A stretch of DNA of 64,000 bases, taken from contig NZ_UHIP01000002.1 of the NCBI RefSeq assembly GCF_900460245.1, positions 992,001 to 1,056,000 on the forward strand, written 5' to 3'. The position numbers and the translations under genes are program-made. This document shows, in pieces, positions 8,400-17,096 of this stretch. The DNA comes from Vibrio fluvialis. Lineage in GTDB: Bacteria; Pseudomonadota; Gammaproteobacteria; Enterobacterales; Vibrionaceae. The stretch's first letter is position 1. Each line of letters opens with the position of its first letter. The notes under the pieces are model-generated. The model searched no databases and was not told the origin of the DNA. It saw nothing but the letters and a program-made list of their open reading frames with translations.

Positions 8400-8903
8400 A
8401 TGACGCCGTCATCTCACGCGATTGTTGAAATCAAAAACCAGTGGCTCTGGAGTCAAGTTGACGTAGAGTATCCAACGCCGGAAAGCATTAAAGGGCGCGC
8501 GCTATACCAAACGTTGAGCGAGCAGCGACAAACTCAGCCTCTGCTTGACCAACCTGTTCAAGGCCAGCTGGATGACATCTATTTAGTTGATTTCCATCGA
8601 CTGACCATTATGTTTGCTCTGCTGCAAGCCTCACAGATGGCCAGCGAAGAGGAACAAAACCTGCTGGTCGAATTCTTTACTCAAATCATCTATTCCGAAC
8701 CTTGTGCCCTTTATCTGGGTTTCTCCGAGTCAGAGCCTGTGGCGGCTGCGATTCTTACCGCGCAAGCTGATGCCGTCTTGTTGTCGGATGTTGTAGTACG
8801 TTCCGTGAGCGCATTCGGCGATGAACGTGAGTTCGCCAATGCTGTGGTAGCGAAATGGCTTCAGAATCATGCATTTAGCGGTGATGTATTCATCGAGCTT
8901 TGA
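8400..8903 (+). CDS. Conserved hypothetical protein, function unknown
   Basis: 167 residues, soluble and acidic, with no signal peptide or membrane segment. AAGAAG about ten bases before ATG 8400 is a fair ribosome site and codon use matches the neighbours, so I take it as real. The segment CALYLGFSESEPVAAAILTAQADAVLL loosely resembles the core strands of GNAT-fold acetyltransferases (substrate-binding strand then an A/V-rich strand), but the acetyl-CoA loop Q/RxxGxG/A is not visible, so any enzyme call would be unsafe. It is divergent from creA with 169 bases between their starts and is followed 165 bases later by a HAD phosphatase gene. Confidence 0.75.
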   Translation: MTPSSHAIVEIKNQWLWSQVDVEYPTPESIKGRALYQTLSEQRQTQPLLDQPVQGQLDDIYLVDFHRLTIMFALLQASQMASEEEQNLLVEFFTQIIYSEPCALYLGFSESEPVAAAILTAQADAVLLSDVVVRSVSAFGDEREFANAVVAKWLQNHAFSGDVFIEL

Positions 8904-9068
8904 TCCCCAATGATGTGACACTGTTAAGACAACGCTTGGTGTGTAAAGCCAGAAAAGTGATGTCGGTTGATAAATTGATGTTCACTGTGTGAGAGCGGTT
9001 TCATTTCCTTTAATGCGTTGTTTCGCCTGTCCCTCTGCCGTATACACTGCTTGTAAAGAGGAGCGTAT

Positions 9069-9725
9069 ATGGCTGACAAAAAAACGAACTGCGTTATTTT
9101 TGACTGTGAAGGTACCTTAGTTGACAGCGAGCGCCTGTGCTGCGAGGCATTAGTCCGTATTTTCAACGATCTTGGTGCTGAATTATCTATTTCAGACATC
9201 GCGCAGAATTTTGAAGGCGGCAAGATCGCCGACATTCTCAATACTACCTTGGAATTGGCTGGTATGAGCGCGGATATTGACGTGCTGGAAACCCGCTATC
9301 GCGAAGAGTTGGAAACTCTCTTTGCTGCTGAACTGAAACCGATGGACGGCGTGATTACTTTATTGGATACGCTGAGCAACCATGATATTGAGTTTTGCGT
9401 CGCCTCCAATGCTCCCCGGAAAAAAATCGAATCCATTCTTCAATTAGCTGGCTTAATGCCGTATTTCACCGGCAAAGTGTTTTCCGCGTTTGAAGCCAAC
9501 AGCTGGAAGCCTGAGCCGGACTTGATTCGCTATTGCGCGATGAATATGGGATTTCTCTTAGATGAGTGCATTTACGTTGATGATACGGCAAAAGGAGTGG
9601 AAGCCGGGGTCTTGGCTGGCGTCACAACGTTTCAGGTGCAACCAGTAAACCCCTCAAACCGAACGACTTACGATGAAGTCGTGATCCTGTCAAAACTAGA
9701 ACATCTCACAGAGTATGTTTGCTAA
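9069..9725 (+). CDS. HAD-superfamily phosphatase, YieH-like (phosphatase of phosphosugars), with Glu in place of the second motif-I Asp
   Basis: 218 residues from ATG 9069, preceded by AAAGAGGAG. HAD motifs in order: motif I FDCEGTLVDSE (nucleophile Asp12), motif II VASNAP, motif III Lys in SWKPEPD, motif IV YVDDTAKG. Length and pattern are closest to E. coli YieH, a 6-phosphogluconate phosphatase, with the alpha-helical C1 cap typical of beta-phosphoglucomutase relatives. The second Asp of the DxD motif, normally the general acid/base, is Glu14 here; this may lower or change activity. It stands alone, 8 bases from a convergent small zinc-ribbon gene. Substrate unknown. Confidence 0.88.
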   Translation: MADKKTNCVIFDCEGTLVDSERLCCEALVRIFNDLGAELSISDIAQNFEGGKIADILNTTLELAGMSADIDVLETRYREELETLFAAELKPMDGVITLLDTLSNHDIEFCVASNAPRKKIESILQLAGLMPYFTGKVFSAFEANSWKPEPDLIRYCAMNMGFLLDECIYVDDTAKGVEAGVLAGVTTFQVQPVNPSNRTTYDEVVILSKLEHLTEYVC

Positions 9726-9732
9726 CGCACTT

Positions 9733-9945
9733 TTAATGCATGGTTTTTCTGTGTGTCGATGGGCAACGTAGCGCTGAAGCACTTTGCAACAAACTCAGTT
9801 GCATCTGGATGCTTTTCAGGTGGTCAGTTTTAAATCCGCATTGTCCGCAGATAAACTTTTCCCCGTCTTGTGAAACAAAATATTCGTCGTGTTGGCAAAG
9901 AGGGCAACCATCGGTGGATGAAATGTCGTCGTAGTTTTTAGTCAT
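9733..9945 (-). CDS. Small zinc-ribbon protein of unknown function
   Basis: 70 residues with two CxxC pairs, CPLC (Cys14, Cys17) and CGQC (Cys33, Cys36), spaced like a four-cysteine zinc ribbon; the rest is polar and short. The cysteine spacing is the main evidence that the frame is coding. The ribosome site before ATG 9945 is weak. The gene converges with the HAD gene. Such small zinc ribbons often bind nucleic acid or protein partners, but nothing here points to one. Confidence 0.6.
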   Translation of the reverse strand: MTKNYDDISSTDGCPLCQHDEYFVSQDGEKFICGQCGFKTDHLKSIQMQLSLLQSASALRCPSTHRKTMH

Positions 9946-10250
9946 AGAGAAATACTCGGCAGCGATAAAAGAATCAAATGTATTTAATTATGGTTTTAGA
10001 ATAATCCGATTCCTGGCCACGTACTGTTACAGTGACAAGGTTTGTGCTGATTTTGAGAGTGATTTCATAATTAACAATGCTACCGGTTGCATTAACAGTG
10101 AGTTAGCCATTTGGCTACAAATGGTTTTACTGGTCAATGCCGGGCTCTCAGCTTTAGGTCGATGCACTGACGAAATACGATATTTCGGTATATGCTGTTT
10201 CTGGTTAGCGAGTGAAACGCATCAATACGCTGCAAAGCGAGGAGGCTTAG
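9946..10250. promoter_or_regulatory. Intergenic region upstream of cutA with two perfect palindromes
   Basis: No gene seen. Two perfect inverted repeats stand out: CCATTTG-GCTA-CAAATGG at 10107-10124, followed by TTTTAC, and CGAAATA-CGA-TATTTCG at 10171-10187, ending 63 bases before cutA. The second has the size and symmetry of a dimeric repressor operator; the first could be an operator or a weak terminator. The bound protein, if any, is unknown. Confidence 0.4.
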
Positions 10251-10574
10251 ATGGACAACCATGATTTCTGTATTGTATTGACCACCACAAACCGCCAGGA
10301 GAACGCTCAGCAAATCACTCACAGTTTGTTGTCAAAACAGTTAGCCGCCTGTGTGCAAAGTATGCCAATTCAAAGTCACTACCTGTGGAATGGCGAAGTG
10401 TGCTGTGACTCAGAAATTCTGCTGATCATTAAAACGCGTAAAGCCTGCTATGCCGAGCTGGAGCAGGAAATCGAACAGCTACACTGTTACGAGGTGCCTC
10501 AGATTGTGCAAGTGCCGATTGTGGACGGTTTTAATCCTTACCTCGCCTGGATAGAACAAAACACACCTCGTTAA
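10251..10574 (+). CDS. cutA: Divalent-cation tolerance protein CutA
   Basis: 107 residues, the usual CutA1 size, from ATG 10251 with GAGGAGG eight bases upstream. Family signs: FCIVLTTTNRQENAQQI at the start, LAACVQ, then SHYLWNGEVCCDSEILLIIKT (the conserved YxWxGxV...E.L..KT block), CYEVPQIVQVPI and NPYLAWI. CutA forms very stable trimers with a PII-like fold and was named for copper sensitivity in E. coli; its physiological role is unsettled. It does not sit beside dipZ (dsbD) or groES here. The gene is likely a single unit ending at the hairpin at 10595-10622. Confidence 0.95.
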   Translation: MDNHDFCIVLTTTNRQENAQQITHSLLSKQLAACVQSMPIQSHYLWNGEVCCDSEILLIIKTRKACYAELEQEIEQLHCYEVPQIVQVPIVDGFNPYLAWIEQNTPR

Positions 10575-10594
10575 GAGATAAAGTTAAGAGATAA

Positions 10595-10622
10595 AAAAAG
10601 GAGCCGTTTGGCTCCTTAATCG
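10595..10622 (-). terminator. Intrinsic terminator between convergent cutA and yjdF
   Basis: AAGGAGCC-GTTT-GGCTCCTT. On the minus strand the stem is followed by TTTTTTT, so it is strongest for yjdF; cutA transcripts meet the same stem. A 12-base direct repeat TTAAGAGATAAA (10572-10583 and 10584-10595 region) precedes it. Confidence 0.85.
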
Positions 10623-10639
10623 GATTTCTAAAAAGCGGT

Positions 10640-11251
10640 TCAAGAGACGACAGCAAAGCGCTTGGGTTGCACGCGGCACTGCCAACTCATGATAAACAGT
10701 GCCGTTATTGCACCAAGGGTATCGCATAGCATGTCTTTTTGCGCATCCCAAATATCACCTTGTGAACCCAGGAACGCGATGCCTTCTTCACCGCCTGCCA
10801 AGTCAGCGTACCACCACTCAATAATTTCATAGCCCGCTGCGATACTCATGATGCAGAACAGAGCAAAGGCGCCGGCAATCCAACGGTTGGCCAACTGGCG
10901 GCGTATTAGATATTCCGCAATCGAGTAGGCGTATAAACCGATAGCAAAATGCGCAACTCGGTCAAAGTTATTGCGCTCTGACCCAATCAGTTGGTTGAAC
11001 CAGTCAAACGGCACTTCTGCGAAGGTATATTTAGCCCCGATCGTATGCAGAGTCAGCCAGATAAACATCAGGAAGTAAGCCGTTTTGCTTAATCGCTGAT
11101 GGCTGGAAACCCACCAGATCCCGGCGAGGATCAGCATCGCTGGCAGAATTTCAGCAATCCACACGGCACGAGAGGACGGAGCAATAGCGGAGAACACGAA
11201 CACCAAGGCATACGCCAACGTAAAACCAATCAAACTTTTCGGAAAATTCAT
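10640..11251 (-). CDS. yjdF: DUF2238 inner-membrane protein, YjdF-like
   Basis: 203 residues with six predicted membrane helices (about 8-26, 31-49, 57-72, 97-116, 126-146 and 175-192). The signature blocks of DUF2238 are clear: NNFDRVAHFAIGLYAYSIAEY, YEIIEWWYA and GSQGDIWDAQKDM. The conserved His, Glu and Asp residues in these blocks lie near membrane faces and could bind metal or lipid, but the family has no settled function. The gene is alone on its strand, with its terminator shared with cutA. Confidence 0.88.
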   Translation of the reverse strand: MNFPKSLIGFTLAYALVFVFSAIAPSSRAVWIAEILPAMLILAGIWWVSSHQRLSKTAYFLMFIWLTLHTIGAKYTFAEVPFDWFNQLIGSERNNFDRVAHFAIGLYAYSIAEYLIRRQLANRWIAGAFALFCIMSIAAGYEIIEWWYADLAGGEEGIAFLGSQGDIWDAQKDMLCDTLGAITALFIMSWQCRVQPKRFAVVS

Positions 11252-11482
11252 GTGGTTATCATTCCCTTGTGAAGTAACGTACCTATGTTGCCATTATTAT
11301 GAACGCCGTTCAATTGTGTTTTCACGCGTTCGAGTCAGTGTTACGTAAACGTTTACTGTTGAAAGTGTAGTTAGTCGCTCAGATTCAGCGCATTCAAACA
11401 TGATCATTTCATTAAAGTTTGATTTACCCCATGGTGACTTTTAAAATCCCGCGTTCAAATCCCATAACAAAAAAGTAAAGTC

Positions 11483-12322
11483 ATGAAACTGGAAACTGTC
11501 GATTATCTTGCTCCGGATGCCGCAGAGCAATTTGTAAAGTCACTGCGTGAAACCGGATTTGGTGTTCTGAAAAACCACCCGATTCCAAAAGAGCTGGTCG
11601 AGTCCATCTACGAAAACTGGTACCAATTTTTTATGTCTGAGCGTAAAAACGAGTTCCAATTTAACGTAGAAACTCAGGACGGTTATTTCCCGCCAAGCGT
11701 ATCTGAAGTGGCGAAGGGCCATACAGTGAAAGACATCAAAGAGTACTTTCATGTTTACCCTTGGGGCCAGATCCCGCAAGAGCTGAAAGAGCAGATTCTG
11801 GATTATTATGACCGTGCGAACGCATTTGCTTCTGAGTTATTGAGCTGGGTTGAAGCTCATGCACCTGCTGAAGTTCAGCAACGCTTTTCCATTGCGTTGT
11901 CTGAGATGATCAACGGCAGTGAAAAAACGCTGCTGCGTGTGCTGCATTACCCGCCAATGAGTGGTGAAGAAGAGCCGGGGGCGATTCGTGCGGCGGCGCA
12001 TGAGGATATTAACCTGCTGACGGTTCTCCCTGCGTCAAACGAACCTGGTTTGCAGGTGATGGGCAGTGATGGTGAATGGATCGATGTACCGTGTGACTTT
12101 GGCAACCTGATCATCAACATTGGTGACATGCTACAGGAAGCGTCGGGTGGTTACTTCCCATCCACAACGCACCGTGTCATCAACCCAACGGGTGAGCGTC
12201 AGACTCAGTCGCGTATTTCTCTGCCTCTGTTCCTGCATCCGAAACCAGAAGTTGTACTGTCTGAGCGTTACACAGCGCACAGCTACCTGATGGAACGCTT
12301 GCGTGAGCTGGGCGTAATCTGA
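11483..12322 (+). CDS. 2-oxoglutarate/Fe(II)-dependent oxygenase, isopenicillin-N-synthase-like
   Basis: 279 residues. The double-stranded beta-helix core has the iron triad HED (His173, Asp175) and His230 (TTHRVINP), and the 2-oxoglutarate-binding RIS (Arg244, Ser246). The N-terminal ETGFGVLKNHPI matches the DIOX_N region of plant-like and isopenicillin-N-synthase-type dioxygenases. It should oxidise an organic substrate with O2 and 2-oxoglutarate, giving CO2 and succinate. Substrate cannot be told; relatives occur widely in gamma-proteobacteria as single genes. The start ATG 11483 has an A-rich leader with AAAGTAAAG. It is a one-gene unit with its own terminator. Confidence 0.9.
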   Translation: MKLETVDYLAPDAAEQFVKSLRETGFGVLKNHPIPKELVESIYENWYQFFMSERKNEFQFNVETQDGYFPPSVSEVAKGHTVKDIKEYFHVYPWGQIPQELKEQILDYYDRANAFASELLSWVEAHAPAEVQQRFSIALSEMINGSEKTLLRVLHYPPMSGEEEPGAIRAAAHEDINLLTVLPASNEPGLQVMGSDGEWIDVPCDFGNLIINIGDMLQEASGGYFPSTTHRVINPTGERQTQSRISLPLFLHPKPEVVLSERYTAHSYLMERLRELGVI

Positions 12323-12340
12323 GCATTACCTACTTAATGG

Positions 12341-12372
12341 TAAAAAAGCCAGCGTGATGCTGGCTTTTTATT
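12341..12372 (+). terminator. Intrinsic terminator of the 2OG oxygenase gene
   Basis: AAAAAGCCAGC / GCTGGCTTTTT with a short loop. Confidence 0.92.
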
Positions 12373-12495
12373 GTGTCAGCGTTGCATCAGAAACAGACGC
12401 TAGTTCAAAAACTTGCATAGTAAAGAAAAGTGCAACTCGACAAATGGCTGAGTTTGGATTTGAATTTATGCAAGGGATTGAAAAACGAGCATCGT

Positions 12496-13119
12496 ATGTC
12501 TGAAACACAACCGCTGAGCGCAACTTTCCAAACGTACATGGAAAATCCGCTGCTATGGCCAATTCTGGAAGTGCTGAAGCGACAGCCCTCCGGCTGGAAA
12601 GTCCACACCTTGGCCGCTCATCTGGGCGAGTTAGAACTGGTTCCGGTGTTAGACAGTGCGCCAGAGAAAGATCTGTTTAAACGCAACTTTCTGATCATGA
12701 ATGCGCTGTATCAGTTGCAGGAAATTCTCTATCCGCAAAAATGGCTTCAGGTCGAAGCAATGGATATTGTGCTGATGCCGATGTTTCGTAACGCCAATCA
12801 TGTCATAGACCCGGACGAGCCATTGCGTGATTACTACACGCATTGGGAGCATTATGAAGCCAGTGAAGGGGAAGTGAAGCGGCTGCTCAATGAATTTTGG
12901 ACTCGTTATCGTCGATTTGTCGGCGGAGAAGATGTCAGCAATATCAACCGTAGTGAAGCGCTGCGCCTGTTTGAACTGCCCGGCGATGCAACGTCGTTTG
13001 AGATTCGTAAAACGTGGCGTAAATTGGCGCTGCGTTGGCACCCTGATCGCGATAATGGTGACGCAGAACGTTTTCGTGTGTTGTGCGCAGCTTGGAACGT
13101 GCTAAGGCAAGAATACTGA
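12496..13119 (+). CDS. DnaJ-related protein with C-terminal J domain
   Basis: 207 residues from ATG 12496 (MSETQPLSA). The N-terminal 140 residues (NPLLWPILEVLKRQPSGWKVH; then LFKRNFLIMNALYQLQ and LRDYYTHWEHY) are the DNAJ_related domain seen in Vibrio and Pseudomonas. The C-terminus is a short J domain: LFELPGDATSFEIRKTWRKLALRWHPDRD, with the HPD tripeptide that stimulates Hsp70 ATPase. So it is a candidate J-protein for DnaK. A GTG start at 12430 would add 22 residues and cannot be excluded, but the extra stretch is not family-like. No co-chaperone gene is adjacent. Confidence 0.88.
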   Translation: MSETQPLSATFQTYMENPLLWPILEVLKRQPSGWKVHTLAAHLGELELVPVLDSAPEKDLFKRNFLIMNALYQLQEILYPQKWLQVEAMDIVLMPMFRNANHVIDPDEPLRDYYTHWEHYEASEGEVKRLLNEFWTRYRRFVGGEDVSNINRSEALRLFELPGDATSFEIRKTWRKLALRWHPDRDNGDAERFRVLCAAWNVLRQEY

Positions 13120-13137
13120 ATCTGTTTGGAATACCAA

Positions 13138-13174
13138 TAAAAACGCCCGCGATACTATCAGCGGGCGTTTTTTA
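13138..13174. terminator. Bidirectional terminator between the DnaJ-related and ABC-ATPase genes
   Basis: AAAAACGCCCGC / GCGGGCGTTTTTT with T-runs in both directions, between two convergent genes. Confidence 0.92.
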
Positions 13175-13194
13175 TGGCTTACGGTTTATGAGAC

Positions 13195-14844
13195 TTACGC
13201 TTTAAACTGCGATTTGCGCATGCGGTTTAATGCAGCCATCACATCCAGAATGCGTGGTTTCGCCAGATCGCCGTGATTTGGCATCGCGGTGTGCCACTGC
13301 TCAGTCAGCATCTCTGCCATCTCTTTGGCCGGATTTTTCGACCAACCCGGTAATTGTGCCAGCTGGAACCACAGCCAGCCGATTGCATTCACTTCAGATG
13401 CAGATTCCAACTGCTCCAGCGCAGAGATATCGGCAAACTCCTTACCGAAACGCAGTGAGTCAACCCCTTTCGCTGACACACGGAATTTGCCATCAACCAG
13501 AATTTTTTGCAGAGCTGCACGATTGAATGAACGCGGCGGGAAAGTTGCCAGTGGCGTTTCACACTCGTTGCGACGCTGGGTTGGGTGCTGGGCAATCACT
13601 TGCTGTGCTTTTTCTGTCACATCCACCGCTTGGTAATCGTGCATCTGAATCACGGTGTCTGCCACATCCAGATAGTCGCCAGAACCGCCCATAACAACCA
13701 GCGTTGAAATGCCGAGTTCATCACGCAGTTGACCGATACGGTCAACCAGCGGCGTGATAGGTTCATCGCCTTTACTGACCAGCGCCTGCATACGTTCATC
13801 ACGAATCATAAAGTTGGTTGCTGATGTATCTTCGTCAATCAGCAGCGTCGTTGCACCTGCTTCAATCGATTCCTGTAACCAGGCGGCCTGAGACGTCGAT
13901 CCAGACGCATCTTGCGTGCTGAAATCGCTGGTATTCTTAGCCATCGGCAGATGGTTAATGTAATTCGACAGATTCAGGTTGTGTACGCAGCGGCCGTCTT
14001 CGGCGCGAATCTTCATCGCATTGCCATCGGTCACGATACGTTCACGGCCATCACCCGGAATGTGGTTGTAAATTGAGCGCTCCAGCGCTGTCAGCAGGGT
14101 CGATTTACCGTGGAAGCCACCGCCGACAATCAGAGTGATACCTTTGCGAATACCCAGGCCGCTAATGTCACCTTGGTTTGGCGTGCTCAGTGTCACTTCC
14201 AACTCTTTTGGAGCAGTAAAAGGAACAGCTTCTTTCATCGGCAGGTCGCAGTTACCAGCCAGACGTGGCAGTACGCTACCGTTGGCGACAAACGCTACCA
14301 AGCCTTTGTCTGCCAGTTGGGCACGCAATGCATCCTGATCTTCGATGATTTCGCAGTGCTGAATCAGCGCCTCTTTGTCCAGTTCACGTTCGATAGTGGC
14401 GCGGCGAATAAACTTCGGCATGTGGAAGGTCAGGATATTTAGGGCCTTTTTCGCCAGAATATCACGGCCTTCTGCTGGCAGACTCATGCGAAAACGCAGC
14501 TCAATACCGTGATCGTTAAACACCACAGAGGTGCTGTCGAGCACGGTTTGACCCGTCAGCGAAATAGAAATGGAGTTTTCCTGCTTGGCAAATTCTGCAA
14601 ATGAACGCGCAATAAAGTCACGTGCAGCGCGTTGATAAGACGGCGATTTTTCGCGTAGCCAATCCAAGCCGGTCAAAGACCAGGCGCGGGTGGCGCGCAG
14701 ACGAGATGCGGATGCGTAAGGATCCGACTGAACGTAGTCGATATACAGGGTATAGTCACCAAAATCATATTGGCCTTTAATTTGCTGATACGCTCGGTAA
14801 TTCTGTTTTTCGAGTTTTTTCAGTATAGATGTTAATAAATCCAT
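13195..14844 (-). CDS. Orphan ABC-class ATPase (ABC_ATPase / COG3044 family), function unknown
   Basis: 549 residues, no membrane segments. Walker A GGGFHGKST at 241-249, an ABC-signature-like SGSTSQAA at 314-321, and Walker B TTLLIDEDTSATN at 332-344, with a following region LGISTLVVMGGSGDYLDVAD resembling the switch. The N-terminal 230 residues precede the nucleotide fold and hold the acidic-aromatic segment YQQIKGQYDFGDYTLYIDYVQ that is a mark of this family. This is a soluble ABC protein of the predicted-ATPase group, not a transporter subunit; no permease is nearby. Role is unknown in the literature I know. It stands alone, convergent with the DnaJ-related gene. Confidence 0.85.
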   Translation of the reverse strand: MDLLTSILKKLEKQNYRAYQQIKGQYDFGDYTLYIDYVQSDPYASASRLRATRAWSLTGLDWLREKSPSYQRAARDFIARSFAEFAKQENSISISLTGQTVLDSTSVVFNDHGIELRFRMSLPAEGRDILAKKALNILTFHMPKFIRRATIERELDKEALIQHCEIIEDQDALRAQLADKGLVAFVANGSVLPRLAGNCDLPMKEAVPFTAPKELEVTLSTPNQGDISGLGIRKGITLIVGGGFHGKSTLLTALERSIYNHIPGDGRERIVTDGNAMKIRAEDGRCVHNLNLSNYINHLPMAKNTSDFSTQDASGSTSQAAWLQESIEAGATTLLIDEDTSATNFMIRDERMQALVSKGDEPITPLVDRIGQLRDELGISTLVVMGGSGDYLDVADTVIQMHDYQAVDVTEKAQQVIAQHPTQRRNECETPLATFPPRSFNRAALQKILVDGKFRVSAKGVDSLRFGKEFADISALEQLESASEVNAIGWLWFQLAQLPGWSKNPAKEMAEMLTEQWHTAMPNHGDLAKPRILDVMAALNRMRKSQFKA

Positions 14845-14999
14845 CTCGTTTATCGCTCATTGAGAAAGAGAAAAGGGGGCGATTATAGGGAGCGCCCACC
14901 TATGAGTAAAGGGATGATAAGCAATTCAAACCAGAGGGGAAACCTTTAATTGATTCCCTGCGATAGAGCGATTGGCGTTTGTTGGCGCTATAAGCTGGT

Positions 15000-16913
15000 T
15001 TACTTTGCCGCCTGACTGGTTCCGTTTCCCAAAGGGGCAAACGAGTAACTTTGGTTCAGCATGGCCAATTCAAATTCTTCTGTGGCAATCGGGCGACTGT
15101 ACAAATAACCTTGCGCAGAATCGCATCCTTCCTCGACAAGAAACGCGTCCAGCTCTGGGCTATCAACCCCTTCAACGCCGACTTCAAGATGAAGTTTCTG
15201 AGCAACATGAATCACCGAGCGCAGGATTTCCTGATCTTCGCTGTTGCTGACAAGCTGCTGAATGAACGTCTTATCGATTTTGATCGCATCAAACGGGTAT
15301 TTCTTCAGATGATGGAATGAAGCAAAGCCGGAGCCAAATTCGCTTAATGTCAAATGCACGCCCAAATCATGCAAGGCTTGCAGAGAATTACGTGCCACCA
15401 CTTCGTCAGACAGCAAAGCGCTTTCGTTGACCTCCAAGTCGAGTTGAGATGGCAGCACATCGTGCGCGTTCAGCAGCGCCTCTATTTGCTGTGCCAATTG
15501 GCCATTTTGCAGTTGGACCGCCGAAATGCTGGCAGTGAGTTTCAGATCTGGATAGGCGGTACGCCAGCGACTCGCTGTTTCAATGGTGTGGCGCAAAATG
15601 AAATGGCCAAGTTCAAACATCAGTCCATTTTGTTCCGCCATCGTCATTAACGCTTCGTGGGAGACGTCTCCGAGCAGAGGATGGCTCCAGCGCAATAACG
15701 TTTGCGCTCCAAGCCAGCGACGAGAATCCGGCGCAACTTTGGGCAGGAAAGAGAGCAATAAATCATCGTTCTGCAGCGCCTGAAGCAGGTAGCTTTCAAA
15801 CGCATTGGCCGACGAGACATTATCGAACGCCGATTGCGAGTGATAGTAAAACGAGTAGCCGGAGTCTTTACAAGCTTGCATCGCCTCTGTGGCGTACTGA
15901 ATTAATTCACTGCTGTTGTCGCTGTCTGCACTGGTTGCAATGCCAATATACGCGTTGAGATGGAACCGTTCGCGGTCAAGCTGAAATTCAGCCTGATGGA
16001 TCCCGGTTAAGCGATGGCACAGCAGTTCTAAGGTTCTGTCGAGCGATGCCGATTTCACCAACAAGATGAGATCGGTGACGCTCGGTCTGGCAGTGACTAT
16101 CTCTACACCTTCAAAATGACCCACGCGTTCACGATAGCGTTTAAGTACCTGCTCCCAGCGCTGATAGCCGAGACGTGACTGCACATGACGAGCATTGGCA
16201 AAACCAATGTATATCAATGCAAGCGGTTGCTTGCTTTGCAACGCTTGTTCCAGCTCGGATTCTAATCCTGTGCGGTTTAAGAAGGCCGTACCGCTGTCGT
16301 GATGCAGTTGAAAAGCGACCAGTTGTTCGGCGGCTTTACGTTTATCAATTTCCTGATTCAGTGAGTAATTCAGATCGGCCAGGTCCTGAGTGCGAATTTG
16401 AATTCTGGCCTGTAAATCATCGTTCAGCAATTTCAGTTTGTGATGCTGATAAATCACGGTGAGCTGAGACTCAACCGCGGTGCGAAAACAATGGAGTAGC
16501 TGCCGATAAGTCGGGGTGAAAAAATTCTCTTTGTTGTCGAGCACGCAAATCGTGCCGAAAACGTCTCCGTTGGGCCACAGAATGGGGATGCCGCAGTAGG
16601 CGACCATACCCAGTGCGATATCCGGATTCTTCCTCCATTTCAGGTCGTTGAGCGCGTTTGGCACCACAAGCTCTTTGCGGCTGTGCACCACCGTTTCACA
16701 GTACAGACCGTGGCCTAATGCCTCCGTATCTCCGCTGTGATAGGGCTGACGAACGTTGTTGTTGGCGCAGAATACTTCTATTTCTTCATCGTGGATGCGC
16801 ATGATCAGCGCGGCAGGAACATGGAGGATATCGGCAAGCAGGTTAACGATGGTTTGCCAGCCACTCAGCATATCTTGGGGGACAGTTAATGCATGCGTAT
16901 TGATTCTCGACAT
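15000..16913 (-). CDS. GAF / GGDEF-like / degenerate EAL protein, probably a c-di-GMP receptor or regulator rather than an enzyme
   Basis: 637 residues from ATG 16913, which has AAAGGA about ten bases upstream; an ATG at 16967 would add 18 residues but lacks this site. GAF domain about 17-155, coiled coil 155-197, GGDEF-like 200-360 with no GGDEF signature, EAL-like 370-620. The EAL residues are mostly lost: AQT (403-405) for EAL and SEF (524-526) for DDF. It keeps NES (Glu497), IKID (Lys545) and QGYLYSRP. Loss of the metal-binding Glu and Asp pair predicts no phosphodiesterase activity. It could still bind c-di-GMP or a protein. The GAF ligand is unknown. Confidence 0.88.
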   Translation of the reverse strand: MSRINTHALTVPQDMLSGWQTIVNLLADILHVPAALIMRIHDEEIEVFCANNNVRQPYHSGDTEALGHGLYCETVVHSRKELVVPNALNDLKWRKNPDIALGMVAYCGIPILWPNGDVFGTICVLDNKENFFTPTYRQLLHCFRTAVESQLTVIYQHHKLKLLNDDLQARIQIRTQDLADLNYSLNQEIDKRKAAEQLVAFQLHHDSGTAFLNRTGLESELEQALQSKQPLALIYIGFANARHVQSRLGYQRWEQVLKRYRERVGHFEGVEIVTARPSVTDLILLVKSASLDRTLELLCHRLTGIHQAEFQLDRERFHLNAYIGIATSADSDNSSELIQYATEAMQACKDSGYSFYYHSQSAFDNVSSANAFESYLLQALQNDDLLLSFLPKVAPDSRRWLGAQTLLRWSHPLLGDVSHEALMTMAEQNGLMFELGHFILRHTIETASRWRTAYPDLKLTASISAVQLQNGQLAQQIEALLNAHDVLPSQLDLEVNESALLSDEVVARNSLQALHDLGVHLTLSEFGSGFASFHHLKKYPFDAIKIDKTFIQQLVSNSEDQEILRSVIHVAQKLHLEVGVEGVDSPELDAFLVEEGCDSAQGYLYSRPIATEEFELAMLNQSYSFAPLGNGTSQAAK

Positions 16914-17027
16914 ACAGTCAATCCTTTGAAAGTCGGCAGAGGAATCTGAACAATCCTTGCTCAGCATGCGCGCTGCTTAGGGTTGCAGCACGTCTTTATC
17001 AGTATATGAACAGCTTTATTGTTCGAC

Positions 17028-17056
17028 AAAAAAAGTCCCGACAAATACTCGGGACC
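17028..17056 (-). terminator. Intrinsic terminator of fabV
   Basis: On the minus strand GTCCCGA / TCGGGAC with a seven-base loop followed by TTTTTTT. Confidence 0.93.
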
Positions 17057-17096
17057 TTCACAAATTGACAGAAATTGTCACGAACGACTCGCGAAA

